A DNA stretch of 64,000 bases from an uncultured Dorea sp. (GTDB lineage Bacteria > Bacillota > Clostridia > Lachnospirales > Lachnospiraceae), in the NCBI GenBank assembly GCA_910584095.1, contig CAJTYU010000005.1, forward strand, positions 56,908 to 120,907. The letters run 5' to 3'. Positions 27,901 through 36,299 of the stretch are shown in pieces. Both the position numbers and the translations under genes were made by a program. The notes under the pieces were generated by a model. The model worked only from the letters and a program-made list of their open reading frames with translations. It was not told where the DNA came from and searched no databases. Position 1 is the first letter of the stretch. Each line of letters starts with the position of its first letter.

Positions 27901-28292
27901 CTAAAATCATCCGTATTCTGAACCTTGCCATAACTTGTCATCACGTATGGTTTCTCAATAATCGCAGTAAAAGGCAGCCGGTACTCTCCTCCGGTACAGA
28001 CAACCGTAAAATCACCCTTTTCCACATGTCCCGGAAGCAGTCCCCTGCCGTCATACTCAAAGTCCACTCTGACCGGATTCCCCTCAAATCCCTGTTCAAT
28101 GCAGCGCATACGAAACGAAGACGGATATACAAGGCCCCTGATGGTACCCTCAGCCCGGTTTTTAATTGTAAAATTTCCCCGGTATACCTCTCCTTCACCG
28201 ATTGTAAGAATTAGGCTTGTCTCAGGAAAGACGACCTGCGGCTTTAACACCTGAAAGTCGCCTTTGGAAAACTTTTTAATTTTATTTTTCAA
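24981..28292 (-). CDS. DUF5717-like giant protein (helical-repeat scaffold with beta N-domain)
   Basis: This is the first gene of the three-gene operon, encoding about 1103 aa without signal peptide or membrane helices. Residues 15-120 look like an immunoglobulin-like beta sandwich (ILTIGEGEVYRGNFTIKNRA). The middle, about 330-800, is almost all helical with TPR-like pairing (LFQAHIYLRGRRVEDAKWIL; ISNAYYLYLTALVRG). Another beta segment occurs near 705-740, and helices return to the C-terminus. I think it matches DUF5717. The start is taken as TTG at 28292, because AGAGGTG lies 6 nt before it; the ATG seven codons upstream has no ribosome binding site. A TATAAT-like box is found at about 28345. 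Function unknown; it looks like a scaffold for the Hsp70-like partner. Confidence 0.72.
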   Translation of the reverse strand: MKNKIKKFSKGDFQVLKPQVVFPETSLILTIGEGEVYRGNFTIKNRAEGTIRGLVYPSSFRMRCIEQGFEGNPVRVDFEYDGRGLLPGHVEKGDFTVVCTGGEYRLPFTAIIEKPYVMTSYGKVQNTDDFRKLAIRDFTEAQKLFRSREFYEVLKYENPRTFYLYDNMRKWSLGEQAMEEFLVGIKQKECIFLTLPGEGMFFEDIKEVTKGMVTIIKNTWGYMPIEVRTEGEFLSVGRSRLSTDDFVGNVYQVDFLVNPDRLHAGRNFGKVLLVTPYEILPYDVEVIQNMSINEERREIEFMMAQIVKEYVSYMGGRMELAQWVDSAVEKAKKMRQYAPMDEFLQLFQAHIYLRGRRVEDAKWILENYNYSRFAIGKDPISNAYYLYLTALVRGAGSHLSRVVDEIGKIYMRHQDSTLLLLMLLDIDPQYRDSNRKLRALEQHYYNYQINDVLFLLEAFQCYKDRNMLLKKLGQFELMVLNFASKYRLMPREFALYVSNLASQQKNYSHFLFHILERIYGMYPEPMILNTICTLLIKGNKLDKRYFVWYQRAVDAELKIARLYEYYMSTIEEENVREALPRSIFLYFMHGNSLDYKKAALLYANLITYEEYASDLYISYREQMVIFAWEQLLKRHITDSLKTIYKRFCVEEEMTGERLEAMRDICYAYEVKTKVHNLKCILVIEKDGTIQQRVPYKKEGMVVYLYDKEARIIWESMDGFHHTDSVAFETKRLFYEPRYMDMCKKYMSRIANWGGEGSKLEVNFENIMQYGVRAFDEKEVFRLCTKRIREDSYEEDDFMLYLSFEMFKRQQYDKVTLTYLANYYCGSTRSMKALWKVAKEYELPVTKLGERIITQMLFSEDMFGEEDIFVDYYINGNPYFRLKQAYLAYLCKEYVVCGREISHSIFEVIMNEEHRNEELADICKIALLHYYSDKEIPPEAEEILHRILREMCEKRIIFPFYLKYKESWLREVQLYDRVMIAYQASPGGKVKIIYKMRRGELEDLGYKTESLTPMYENIYVKDFILFGDELVKYSFHESNDRTKKAHTEPERILKQEREITVTGKYGKLNAMASMGPAERKRAMMEYEQELYFADKMFREHNRRM

Positions 28293-28402
28293 GCCATTCA
28301 CCTCTTTAAGCATTGCATTTTATTTTGAACACACTATAATAAATTATAGCATTATTCTATGAAGTATGTAAATGGTCAAAGCACAAAATATAGGAGAATT
28401 AT

Positions 28403-29515
28403 ATGATAGATAAAAATAATCTTCAGAAACGTCCTGAATTTCACGGAAGCGATATTGAACAAATCGAACAATATTACCATATTCCGAAGGAGCGCATTAT
28501 TAAATTCGGCGCTAATGTAAATCCTCTCGGCCTGTCTGGCTCTGTGCGGGAAAAACTCGCCGACAGCCTTGATATCATTACCCGTTATCCGGACCGTGAC
28601 TACAAAAGCCTCCGGAAGGTAATTGCCGGATACTGTAACGTGACTATGGATTATGTAGTTACCGGCAACGGTTCCACCGAACTGATTTCACTGCTGATCA
28701 GCCAGCGGAATGCGCGCCGCGCACTGGTAATCGGCCCTACCTACTCGGAATATGAAAGGGAGCTGTCCCTCACCGGCGGAAGAATTTCCAACTATTACCT
28801 GAACGAATCCCATAATTTTCAACTGGATATGGATGATCTAAAAAGATGCCTTGAGGGTGATATAGATTTCCTGATTTTCTGCAATCCAAATAATCCTACC
28901 TCCTCTGCGTTAAAGCAGAGGGAGATAAAAGACGTGCTGGACGCCTGCCGGAAACGAGATATATTCGTAATGATTGACGAAACCTATGTGGAATTTGCTC
29001 CCTCCATCAATGAAATTACCGCCATGCCCTTCGTACCGGATTACAGCAATCTGATGGTGATCCGGGGAGTATCCAAGTTTTTTGCCGCTCCGGGACTGCG
29101 GCTGGGATACGGCGTCACCAGCAATCAGGAATTTCTCCGGACCCTAAAGCGGCACCAGAATCCATGGAGCCTTAACAGCCTGGGCGCCTACGGCGGCGAA
29201 CTGATGCTTCAGGATACCGATTATATCAAGGAAACCAGACAGCTAATCCTCGCCGAACGCAGTCGGTGTCTGCAGGAATTACAGGGATTTCGTTATGCAA
29301 AGACATATCCTTCCTACGGCAATTTCATCCTTGTTAAAATCACAAAAAAAGGCTTAAACTCCTTCACCGTATTTGAACACGCCGTGAAACAGGGGCTTAT
29401 GATCCGGGACTGTTCCTCCTTCGAAGGACTGCCCGGAGAATATATCCGGTTCTGCATCATGAAACCGGAAGATAATACAAGACTGCTTGCATGCCTGAAA
29501 GAACTTCTCGCCTGA
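28403..29515 (+). CDS. PLP-dependent aminotransferase, HisC/CobD-like
   Basis: This 370-aa fold-type I PLP enzyme is close to histidinol-phosphate aminotransferase and threonine-phosphate decarboxylase. FGANVNPLGLSGSVREKL and RYPDRDYKSLRKVIA form the substrate entry. VVTGNGSTELI binds PLP phosphate, FCNPNNPTSS and MIDETYVEF hold the conserved Asn and Asp, and the Schiff-base Lys is in RGVSKFFAAPGLRLGYG. No histidine or cobalamin genes lie beside it, so which reaction it performs is open. The N-terminal form (NVNPLG) is more like CobD than HisC. ATAGGAGAA precedes the ATG. It stands alone on the plus strand and is followed by a strong hairpin. Confidence 0.83.
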   Translation: MIDKNNLQKRPEFHGSDIEQIEQYYHIPKERIIKFGANVNPLGLSGSVREKLADSLDIITRYPDRDYKSLRKVIAGYCNVTMDYVVTGNGSTELISLLISQRNARRALVIGPTYSEYERELSLTGGRISNYYLNESHNFQLDMDDLKRCLEGDIDFLIFCNPNNPTSSALKQREIKDVLDACRKRDIFVMIDETYVEFAPSINEITAMPFVPDYSNLMVIRGVSKFFAAPGLRLGYGVTSNQEFLRTLKRHQNPWSLNSLGAYGGELMLQDTDYIKETRQLILAERSRCLQELQGFRYAKTYPSYGNFILVKITKKGLNSFTVFEHAVKQGLMIRDCSSFEGLPGEYIRFCIMKPEDNTRLLACLKELLA

Positions 29516-29539
29516 CACACATTTTCCAGCGAACGGCAG

Positions 29540-29570
29540 CTGCGGCAGGAGCATATATCTTCTGCCGCAG
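29540..29570 (+). terminator. 12-bp hairpin after the HisC/CobD-like gene
   Basis: CTGCGGCAGGAG (29540-29551) pairs with CTTCTGCCGCAG (29559-29570), one G-T pair included, around a 7-nt loop. The following bases are only moderately U-rich (TCTCAATCCTTC), so termination is likely but not ideal. Confidence 0.6.
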
Positions 29571-29623
29571 TCTCAATCCTTCATAACATTCCTAACAATT
29601 CTTCCATAGAAATCTATGAATAA

Positions 29624-29974
29624 TTAATTTTTTAAGATCAGAGCAATCATAGCTAGTTCCGTATCGCCTGTATTCTTCAGACCGTGGCCATGACCGTCGC
29701 CGCAATATGTAACGTCCCCAGCTTCTACCGCAACAGCCTGCCCGTCTTCTTCATACATTCCATTACCCTCCAGAATATAATAAGCCTCTGCTTCTCCATG
29801 ATGTTCATGGTGGCCGATCTCGCAGTTCGGCTTCAAAGTAATACGGTTAAACATCCTGCAGTGTTCTCCGCGCTGCTCAGGGGTAATCAGTTCCTCCCTT
29901 GTAATATAGCCCGCTCCCCCGTTTACGTGCTCCACATCTGTCTTCACTCTCTCGCTTGCCACACTTTTTAACAT
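29624..29974 (-). CDS. Small cupin domain protein
   Basis: This 116-aa single-domain cupin has the metal-binding motif 1 GHHEHHGEAEAYYILEGNG and motif 2 VTYCGDGHGHGLKNTGD. It is predicted to be a cytoplasmic metal-bound beta barrel. Members range from isomerases and dioxygenases to storage and regulatory proteins, and no substrate can be deduced. The start at 29974 has AAGGAGGA 8 nt upstream, better than an ATG nine codons earlier. It stands alone and is convergent with the aminotransferase gene. Confidence 0.85.
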   Translation of the reverse strand: MLKSVASERVKTDVEHVNGGAGYITREELITPEQRGEHCRMFNRITLKPNCEIGHHEHHGEAEAYYILEGNGMYEEDGQAVAVEAGDVTYCGDGHGHGLKNTGDTELAMIALILKN

Positions 29975-30085
29975 GATAGAATCCTCCTTATAAATACTCA
30001 TCGTATACCGCGTTGTTTTATCCTATTGGTAATCACGGTTTATGGAAATATTGTATCACAATTCCCACCCTGCCGCAACGAATCA

Positions 30086-30721
30086 TTATTTTTCCCGTGG
30101 ATTCTTCCAAAACCAGAAGCCGCCAAGGATTCCGCCTATGTACAGGATATTAACAAAAATCGTAGGATTGTCTTTCAGCAAATAAACCACAGCCACGCCG
30201 GCCGCGAGAGATACCGTCAGCTTAAAGGCGGAGATTATCCGCTTTTCCCGGATATCCTTCGCTTTCTGAAACTGCTCATTTCTCTTTTGTTCCAAAACAA
30301 GGTAGTCCATCAAATCCTCATCCCGAATTCTTGACAGAATCCATTTATCTCTTAAAAAATGCGCCTCTTCTTTATTTCTGCGGAAAAGCCCTTTCTTTTT
30401 TGGCTCCTCCTCTAAAAGTTCCGGCTCTGCCTTACTTTCCTCAACTGCCTCATAGTCTCGCTCTGCCATTTCTTCCGCGCCCGCCCCTTCTGTATTAATT
30501 ATTTCCTCCGATGCTGCAACCTCTATACGCTCTCTTTCTCGCTCCTCCTCAAGATACGGTTCTTCCGCTCCAAATTCCTCTTTTTCCTCTTCTGTGCGAA
30601 CTGGCTCTTCCGATTTAGGTTCTTCCTCATCTTCTCCGTGAATCGATTCTTCCTTTATACTTTCTGCGTCCAGTTCTCCTCTCTGCTCTAACTCTTCCTC
30701 ATGTATTTTCTCTTCCGGCAT
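30086..30721 (-). CDS. Acidic protein with two C-terminal membrane helices, unknown
   Basis: No family is recognised. Residues 1 to about 100 are a low-complexity, Glu-rich and presumably disordered tail. A basic patch follows (KKKGLFRRNKEEAHFLRDKW), then a short helical part (YLVLEQKRNEQFQKAKDIRE) and two transmembrane helices at the C-terminus (FKLTVSLAAGVAVVYLL; IFVNILYIGGILGGFWFW). The acidic tail and basic patch would face the cytosol. The start at 30721 has AAGGAGGAAG upstream; an upstream ATG in frame has none. The gene is isolated. Confidence 0.6.
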   Translation of the reverse strand: MPEEKIHEEELEQRGELDAESIKEESIHGEDEEEPKSEEPVRTEEEKEEFGAEEPYLEEERERERIEVAASEEIINTEGAGAEEMAERDYEAVEESKAEPELLEEEPKKKGLFRRNKEEAHFLRDKWILSRIRDEDLMDYLVLEQKRNEQFQKAKDIREKRIISAFKLTVSLAAGVAVVYLLKDNPTIFVNILYIGGILGGFWFWKNPREK

Positions 30722-30904
30722 AACTTCCTCCTTATTAAAAATTACGTTAAATCTCCCCATTTACTGCCGCGGCCCAAACAGCCGATAACCACTTGCTTCA
30801 GTACATCAGCCAATTCAGCTTCTCTATGATATATTAAAACAAAATCCGTCAAATGTACATATTTTTTTCTATACATGTAAGAATTCCACGATTTAAAACA
30901 ATAG

Positions 30905-30945
30905 ACAAATAAATGGCAGATATCCAAAATTCAGACATCTGCCAT
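30905..30945 (-). terminator. Terminator after the SleB-like gene
   Basis: ATGGCAGAT (30913-30921) and ATCTGCCAT (30937-30945) form a perfect 9-bp stem with a 15-nt loop. Read on the minus strand it is followed by TTTATTTG, a U-rich tail, just 16 nt after the stop codon of the cell-wall hydrolase gene. Confidence 0.75.
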
Positions 30946-30961
30946 CTATCTGTCTAATATC

Positions 30962-31669
30962 TTAGTGGAAAAAGTGAGCTCCGATCTGCATTCCGTAACC
31001 GCCCTGATCAAAATACAAACACCCTCCGATCGGATTCTGTCCCGCAAGGGCGGCCTCCGCTGCCTGCATGGCAGATGCACTATAACCCGCCGTACTTCGA
31101 ATCTGGTCAAGCCATCCGCTTCCTGCCGGTCCAAACTGCCCCGGCTGGTAAACCACTCCCTCTATAGTATTAGGATACGAGCCGCTTGCAATCCGGTTCA
31201 TGATGACTGCGCCTACCGCAACCTGACCTTCTAAGGATTGATTTCCCGCTTCGCAGAAAATGATGGAAGCCAGAAGCTCTTTGTCATAGCCTCCTGCAAA
31301 AGAGGATACGCCTCCCGCGGCCTGCTTGGCCTCGGCCGCTTTTTTCTCAGCCTCCGCTTTTTCAGCTTCTGCTCTCTGTCTCTCTGCCTCTAATTCTTCT
31401 GCCTTCACGGCCGCTTCCGCCAAAACTTCCTCTACGCCTTCAGCCGCCTTAAACTTTATATTGACAGATTTATTGTTAATCTCCGCCAAAATATTATTTA
31501 CAAAAGCGGCTCCTCCATAAGTAAAGGATGCTTCCGGAAGCATTTCCTCCGGCATAGCCGCCGCCCGGCTGGTAAATCCTAACGTCAGGGTAGATACGGC
31601 GACACAGGCGGCCATGCACATTCGCGCCTTTGCTATTCCGTTTTTCAAATTAAATTTGTATTTTAACAT
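30962..31669 (-). CDS. Secreted SleB-type cell wall hydrolase
   Basis: This 235-aa exported protein has a signal peptide (basic start, then ARMCMAACVAVSTLTLGF), an Ala/Glu/Lys coiled coil at about residues 70-115 (AEKAEAEKKAAEAKQAAGG) and a C-terminal hydrolase-2/SleB domain from about 130. The likely catalytic Glu is in LLASIIFCEAGNQSLEG; VAVGAVIMNRIASGSYPNT is the family core. Related enzymes are lytic transglycosylases acting on spore cortex or vegetative wall. Here the coiled coil and lack of sporulation neighbours favour vegetative wall turnover. TAGGAGGGC is the ribosome binding site; it lies in one arm of an 11-bp inverted repeat. Confidence 0.88.
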   Translation of the reverse strand: MLKYKFNLKNGIAKARMCMAACVAVSTLTLGFTSRAAAMPEEMLPEASFTYGGAAFVNNILAEINNKSVNIKFKAAEGVEEVLAEAAVKAEELEAERQRAEAEKAEAEKKAAEAKQAAGGVSSFAGGYDKELLASIIFCEAGNQSLEGQVAVGAVIMNRIASGSYPNTIEGVVYQPGQFGPAGSGWLDQIRSTAGYSASAMQAAEAALAGQNPIGGCLYFDQGGYGMQIGAHFFH

Positions 31670-31673
31670 AAAA

Positions 31674-31782
31674 ATGATGCCCTCCTATATACATAGTTTG
31701 TATTGTTAATAAAGTATACTCATTTTTTTCAACTTTATTACAATTATTACAAAATTGTTACATTTTGTACTGAGGGCATCAT
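31674..31782 (-). promoter_or_regulatory. Inverted repeat covering the SleB-like gene's ribosome binding site
   Basis: ATGATGCCCTC (31674-31684) and GAGGGCATCAT (31772-31782) are exact complements, 87 nt apart. The near arm holds the Shine-Dalgarno bases of the SleB-like gene. A TATACT-like -10 box lies between the arms. The pair could hide the ribosome binding site only if transcription starts upstream of the far arm. Confidence 0.35.
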
Positions 31783-31894
31783 ATCATGCATCTTTATGAA
31801 ATTCAATTATAACTATTTTCCAGTCTTGTTAAATCTTTCCGGCGATCTCCCGAACCGCAAGCCGCCTTTTTATTACGGCCGACTGCTGTTTGGC

Positions 31895-34800
31895 TTATAT
31901 TTTCGCAATATCGATCAGCGTTAATTTCTTGATATCCGTATTCTCCAGACTGGTAATCAGCGCCTGCGCAGTGTCAATGGCTGTCAGCACGTTCACCCCG
32001 GTCTCAATGGCGCTTCTGCGGATCACAAAACCGTCCTTTGCACGCTCTGCTCCCTGAGGCGGCGTATCGATAACCAGATCGATCTTATGTCCCAGAATCA
32101 GATCCATCAGATTCGGCGACTCCTGTTCAATCTTATTAACTGCGATAGCCTTCACTCCGCCATCCCGTAAAATTTCCGCCGTTCCCCGGGTGGCAAAAAT
32201 CTTATACCCAATTCGGGAAAACCGCCGCCCGATATCCACAATATCCTTCTTATCCTCGTCTCTGACGGTAATGATCATATTATTATGCTTCGGAAGTTTA
32301 ATCCCGGCGCCTAAGAATGCTTTATACAGCGCTTCATCAAAGGTTTTTGCAATACCCAGACACTCTCCTGTGGATTTCATCTCAGGTCCTAAGCTGATAT
32401 CTGCATCCCGGATCTTTTCGAAGGAAAATACCGGCATCTTAACAGCAAAGTAATCCGCCTCCGGCTGCAGCCCCGGCGTATAGCCAAGCTCCCGAATCGT
32501 ATGGCCGATGATCACCTTAGACGCCAGCGGCACGATAGGGATCCCGGTCACCTTGCTGATATAGGGAACAGTACGGCTGGACCGTGGATTTACTTCAATT
32601 ACATACACATCCTCCCCGCATACGATAAACTGAATATTGATCAGCCCAATCACATGGAGGGACTGGGCAAGCTTTCTTGTATAGTCCTCAATGGTCCGCT
32701 TCGTCTTCTCGCTGATGCTCTTTGCAGGATATACGGAAATACTGTCCCCGGAGTGGATTCCCGCCCGCTCAATATGCTCCATAATTCCCGGAATCAGGAT
32801 ATCCGTTCCGTCGCAGACTGCATCCACTTCAATTTCCTTGCCCTGAAGATACTTGTCCACAAGAATCGGATGATCCTGTGCAATCCGGTTGATAATCCCG
32901 ATAAATTCATCGATATCATGATCATTGATCGCAATCTGCATCCCCTGTCCGCCAAGCACATAGGAGGGCCTTACCAGTACCGGATAGCCAAGCCTGCCCG
33001 CCACTTCCTTAGCTTCCTCCGCCGTGTACACCGTTCCTCCGGTAGGCCTTGGGATCTGACATTTCTCTAATATCTCGTCAAATAGCTCCCTGTCCTCGGC
33101 TGCATCCACATTCTCTGCCGATGTCCCAAGTATCGGAACGCCCATCTTCATCAGTGCTTCCGTAAGCTTAATGGCCGTCTGCCCGCCAAACTGCACCACC
33201 GCCCCGTCCGGCTTCTCCAGATCTACAATGCTTTCCACGTCTTCCGGGGTCAGCGGCTCAAAGTACAATTTATCTGCAATGTCAAAATCCGTGCTGACCG
33301 TTTCCGGATTATTATTTACAATGACCGTCTCATAGCCTTCCTTCGCAAATGCCCATGTACAGTGTACCGAACAGAAGTCAAATTCAATCCCTTGTCCGAT
33401 TCGGATAGGACCGGAGCCAAGCACAAGAACCTTCTTCCGGTCTTTCGTCTCCTCTACTTCATTCTCGCTTCCGAACACGGAATAATAGTAAGGCGTCTCC
33501 GCCGCAAATTCCGCCGCGCAGGTATCCACCATCTTATAAGCGGCGGTAATTCCGTACTGATGACGCATATCATGGATTTCCCGTTCAGTATGCCCGGTAA
33601 TCTTCGCAATCACATGATCCGGAAATTCCATCCGTTTCGCTTCTTTTAAAAGTTCCTCATCCAACGGGCTGCGCTTCATCCTTGTCTCTAACTCCACCAG
33701 ACGGGCGATCTTGTCAATGAACCATTTGTCAATTCTGGTCACCTCATGGATCTCCTCAATGCTGATACCCTGGCGGACCGCCTCCGCAATCTTCCAGATC
33801 CTGCGATCGTCCACTACCTTTAACACTTCTAGCAGTTCTTCTCCGGTGAGATAAGAATAGTCATAAGACATCAGGCTGTCCACATGCTGCTCCAGCGAGC
33901 GGATAGCCTTCATCAGCGCGCCCTCAAAATTATCGCAGATACTCATTACCTCTCCGGTCGCCTTCATCTGGGTCGTCAGTGTCCGCTTCGCGCTGATGAA
34001 TTTATCAAAAGGCAGCCTGGGAATCTTCACTACACAGTAATCCAGCATCGGCTCAAAGCTTGCATAAGTCTTTTTCGTCACCGCATTCTGAATTTCATCC
34101 AATGTATAGCCAAGAGCAATCTTCGCCGCCACCTTGGCGATCGGATATCCGGTTGCCTTGGACGCCAGGGCGGAAGAACGGCTCACTCTTGGGTTCACCT
34201 CAATCACACAGTATTCAAAGGTCTCTGGGTGCAGAGCATACTGCACGTTACAGCCGCCGGTAATGTTCAGCTCGCTGATAATGTTCAGCGCCGAAGTGCG
34301 CAGCATCTGGTACTCCTTATCCCCCAAGGTCTGAGAAGGCGCCACAACAATGCTGTCTCCGGTATGTACGCCCACCGGATCAATATTTTCCATATTACAT
34401 ACAGTAATGCAGTTTCCATTTCCGTCCCGCATCACCTCATACTCAATTTCCTTCCATCCGGCAATGCAGCGCTCCACCAAAACCTGCCCCACTCTGGAAA
34501 GCCTGAGGCCGTTCTCTAAGATTTCAACTAACTGCCTGCGGTTATTCGCGATTCCGCCGCCGCTGCCGCCAAGCGTATAGGCCGGACGCAGAACCACCGG
34601 ATATCCGATACTCTCTGCAAACTGGACGCCGTCTTCTACATTTTCAACCACAAGGGAAGCCGCGCAGGGCTCTCCAATCTTCTCCATCGTCGCTTTAAAT
34701 TCCAGACGGTCCTCCGCTTTCTTAATCGTTTCGGAGGTGGTTCCGATCAGCCGAACATGATTCTCTCGTAAAAATCCATTTTCCTCAAGCTCCATCGCCA

Positions 34801-35092
34801 GATTCAAACCGGCCTGTCCGCCCAGAGTCGGCAGAATGCTGTCCGGCTGTTCCTTTAATATCAGTTGTTCCACTACTTCCACTGTCAAAGGCTCGATGTA
34901 AACCCGGTCTGCAATATCCTTGTCCGTCATAATCGTCGCGGGGTTGGAATTTAACAGTACCACCTCCACCCCCTCTTCCTTCAAGGAGCGGCATGCCTGC
35001 GTACCCGCATAGTCAAATTCCGCTGCCTGTCCAATGATGATCGGGCCGGAGCCAATCACAAGCACCTTCTTAATATCCTTTATTTTAGGCAT
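31895..35092 (-). CDS. carB: Carbamoyl-phosphate synthase large subunit
   Basis: CarB makes carbamoyl phosphate from bicarbonate, two ATP and ammonia delivered by CarA, feeding pyrimidine and arginine synthesis. The 1065-aa protein has two duplicated ATP-grasp halves. Each starts with VLVIGSGPIIIGQAAEFDYA or VLVLGSGPIRIGQGIEFDF, and they contain RPAYTLGGSGGG and RPSYVLGGQGMQ. An oligomerisation domain lies between them and a C-terminal MGS-like allosteric domain (SRIGYKIFATRGTAEIL) from about 930. Length and motifs are normal. Its start overlaps the carA stop region by 8 nt. No pyr or arg gene is adjacent. Confidence 0.97.
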   Translation of the reverse strand: MPKIKDIKKVLVIGSGPIIIGQAAEFDYAGTQACRSLKEEGVEVVLLNSNPATIMTDKDIADRVYIEPLTVEVVEQLILKEQPDSILPTLGGQAGLNLAMELEENGFLRENHVRLIGTTSETIKKAEDRLEFKATMEKIGEPCAASLVVENVEDGVQFAESIGYPVVLRPAYTLGGSGGGIANNRRQLVEILENGLRLSRVGQVLVERCIAGWKEIEYEVMRDGNGNCITVCNMENIDPVGVHTGDSIVVAPSQTLGDKEYQMLRTSALNIISELNITGGCNVQYALHPETFEYCVIEVNPRVSRSSALASKATGYPIAKVAAKIALGYTLDEIQNAVTKKTYASFEPMLDYCVVKIPRLPFDKFISAKRTLTTQMKATGEVMSICDNFEGALMKAIRSLEQHVDSLMSYDYSYLTGEELLEVLKVVDDRRIWKIAEAVRQGISIEEIHEVTRIDKWFIDKIARLVELETRMKRSPLDEELLKEAKRMEFPDHVIAKITGHTEREIHDMRHQYGITAAYKMVDTCAAEFAAETPYYYSVFGSENEVEETKDRKKVLVLGSGPIRIGQGIEFDFCSVHCTWAFAKEGYETVIVNNNPETVSTDFDIADKLYFEPLTPEDVESIVDLEKPDGAVVQFGGQTAIKLTEALMKMGVPILGTSAENVDAAEDRELFDEILEKCQIPRPTGGTVYTAEEAKEVAGRLGYPVLVRPSYVLGGQGMQIAINDHDIDEFIGIINRIAQDHPILVDKYLQGKEIEVDAVCDGTDILIPGIMEHIERAGIHSGDSISVYPAKSISEKTKRTIEDYTRKLAQSLHVIGLINIQFIVCGEDVYVIEVNPRSSRTVPYISKVTGIPIVPLASKVIIGHTIRELGYTPGLQPEADYFAVKMPVFSFEKIRDADISLGPEMKSTGECLGIAKTFDEALYKAFLGAGIKLPKHNNMIITVRDEDKKDIVDIGRRFSRIGYKIFATRGTAEILRDGGVKAIAVNKIEQESPNLMDLILGHKIDLVIDTPPQGAERAKDGFVIRRSAIETGVNVLTAIDTAQALITSLENTDIKKLTLIDIAKI

Positions 35093-36170
35093 CTTTCCTC
35101 TCCTTTCTGTCCTTCATCATCTGGATAAACCGGTCAAACAGATATCCCGAATCCTGCGGACCCGGACACGCCTCCGGATGGAACTGCACCGTAAAGATAT
35201 CCTTCCCTATGTATGCAAGCCCCTCGTTGGTTCCGTCGTTTACATTGACAAAAGCCTCCTTTGCAACCGTTTCATCAATGGTCTGGGCGTCCACCGCATA
35301 CCCATGGTTCTGGGATGAGATGTACACTCGGCCTGTTGCAAGATCTTTCACCGGATGGTTGCCTCCCCGGTGTCCATATTTTAATTTGTACGTTTTCCCT
35401 CCATGAGCGAGAGCCATAAGCTGATGCCCCAGACAGATTGCAAAGATTGGAATATCTGTATCTGACAATTTCCTGACTTCTTCAATAATAGAAACATTGG
35501 TCTTCGGATCTCCGGGTCCGTTTGACAACATGATCCCGTCCGGATGACTTGCTATGATATCCATGGCAGCCGTGTGCGCCGGATAAACCGTCACTTCACA
35601 GCCCCTAATGTTTAAAGATCTGGCTATATTATTCTTCGCGCCGAAATCCATCAGCGCAACTTTGCATCCTTCCCCCGGAAGAACAAAACTCTCTGTGCAG
35701 GAAGCTTCGGAAACCACATCTCCGATTCTATACGCCTGAAGCTTCGGAATAATCTCTTCAAGGTCATACGCTTCATTCGTCGTAATCATACCGTTCATCG
35801 TTCCCTTTTCCCTGAGAATCTTGGTAAGCGCCCGGGTATCAATCCCCGCAATTCCCGGTATATCCTGTTCCTCAAGAAACTTAGCTATCGTTCCCTCGCA
35901 CCGGAAATTACTCGGCATCCTCGCAAGTTCCCTCACGATATATCCGTCCGGCCACGCCTTCTTTGATTCCATATCCGGTGTAATTCCATAATTACCAATT
36001 AACGGATATGTCATTACCACTGCCTGTCCGGCATAAGATGGGTCTGTTAATACCTCCAAATATCCGGTCATAGAAGTATTGAACACAATCTCACTGATCA
36101 CATCTCTCGCGGAGCCGATACTGGTTCCGGTAAAGACTGTCCCATCTTCTAAGATAAGAAATGCTTTCAT
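35085..36170 (-). CDS. carA: Carbamoyl-phosphate synthase small subunit
   Basis: CarA is the glutaminase subunit that channels ammonia to CarB. The N-terminal domain begins MKAFLILEDGTVFTGTSIG. The class I amidotransferase domain has the nucleophile Cys in IPIFAICLGHQLMALAHGG and the His-Glu pair in TVQFHPEACPGPQD. The length of 361 aa is normal. The start at 36170 follows a weak AGGTGAG; the frame is open 32 codons upstream into the promoter, so that extension is rejected. It overlaps carB. A good sigma-A promoter lies 60 bp upstream, leaving a leader of about 55 nt, too short for a PyrR-type attenuator. Confidence 0.96.
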   Translation of the reverse strand: MKAFLILEDGTVFTGTSIGSARDVISEIVFNTSMTGYLEVLTDPSYAGQAVVMTYPLIGNYGITPDMESKKAWPDGYIVRELARMPSNFRCEGTIAKFLEEQDIPGIAGIDTRALTKILREKGTMNGMITTNEAYDLEEIIPKLQAYRIGDVVSEASCTESFVLPGEGCKVALMDFGAKNNIARSLNIRGCEVTVYPAHTAAMDIIASHPDGIMLSNGPGDPKTNVSIIEEVRKLSDTDIPIFAICLGHQLMALAHGGKTYKLKYGHRGGNHPVKDLATGRVYISSQNHGYAVDAQTIDETVAKEAFVNVNDGTNEGLAYIGKDIFTVQFHPEACPGPQDSGYLFDRFIQMMKDRKERKDA

Positions 36171-36230
36171 ATACTCACCTGTTCCCTTTCTGTGTTTTCT
36201 ATTGAAAATATAACTGCACAAATTGTAGAA

Positions 36231-36259
36231 ATTATACAACAAGTTCCTGCAATTTTCAA
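36231..36259 (-). promoter_or_regulatory. Sigma-A promoter of carAB
   Basis: On the minus strand TTGAAA (36254-36259) and TATAAT (36231-36236) are separated by 17 bp. That is nearly consensus and well placed for carA. Confidence 0.75.
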
Positions 36260-36299
36260 CCCTCACACAGCGAATATTAATGTTACGCCGTCAGTTCGG

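Noticed and set aside
26754..28214. A 486-codon plus-strand open frame opposite the giant DUF5717-like gene
   Set aside because: It has no ribosome binding site and a composition typical of the reverse complement of a coding strand (rich in His, Ile, Leu and Lys). The minus-strand gene has operon context.
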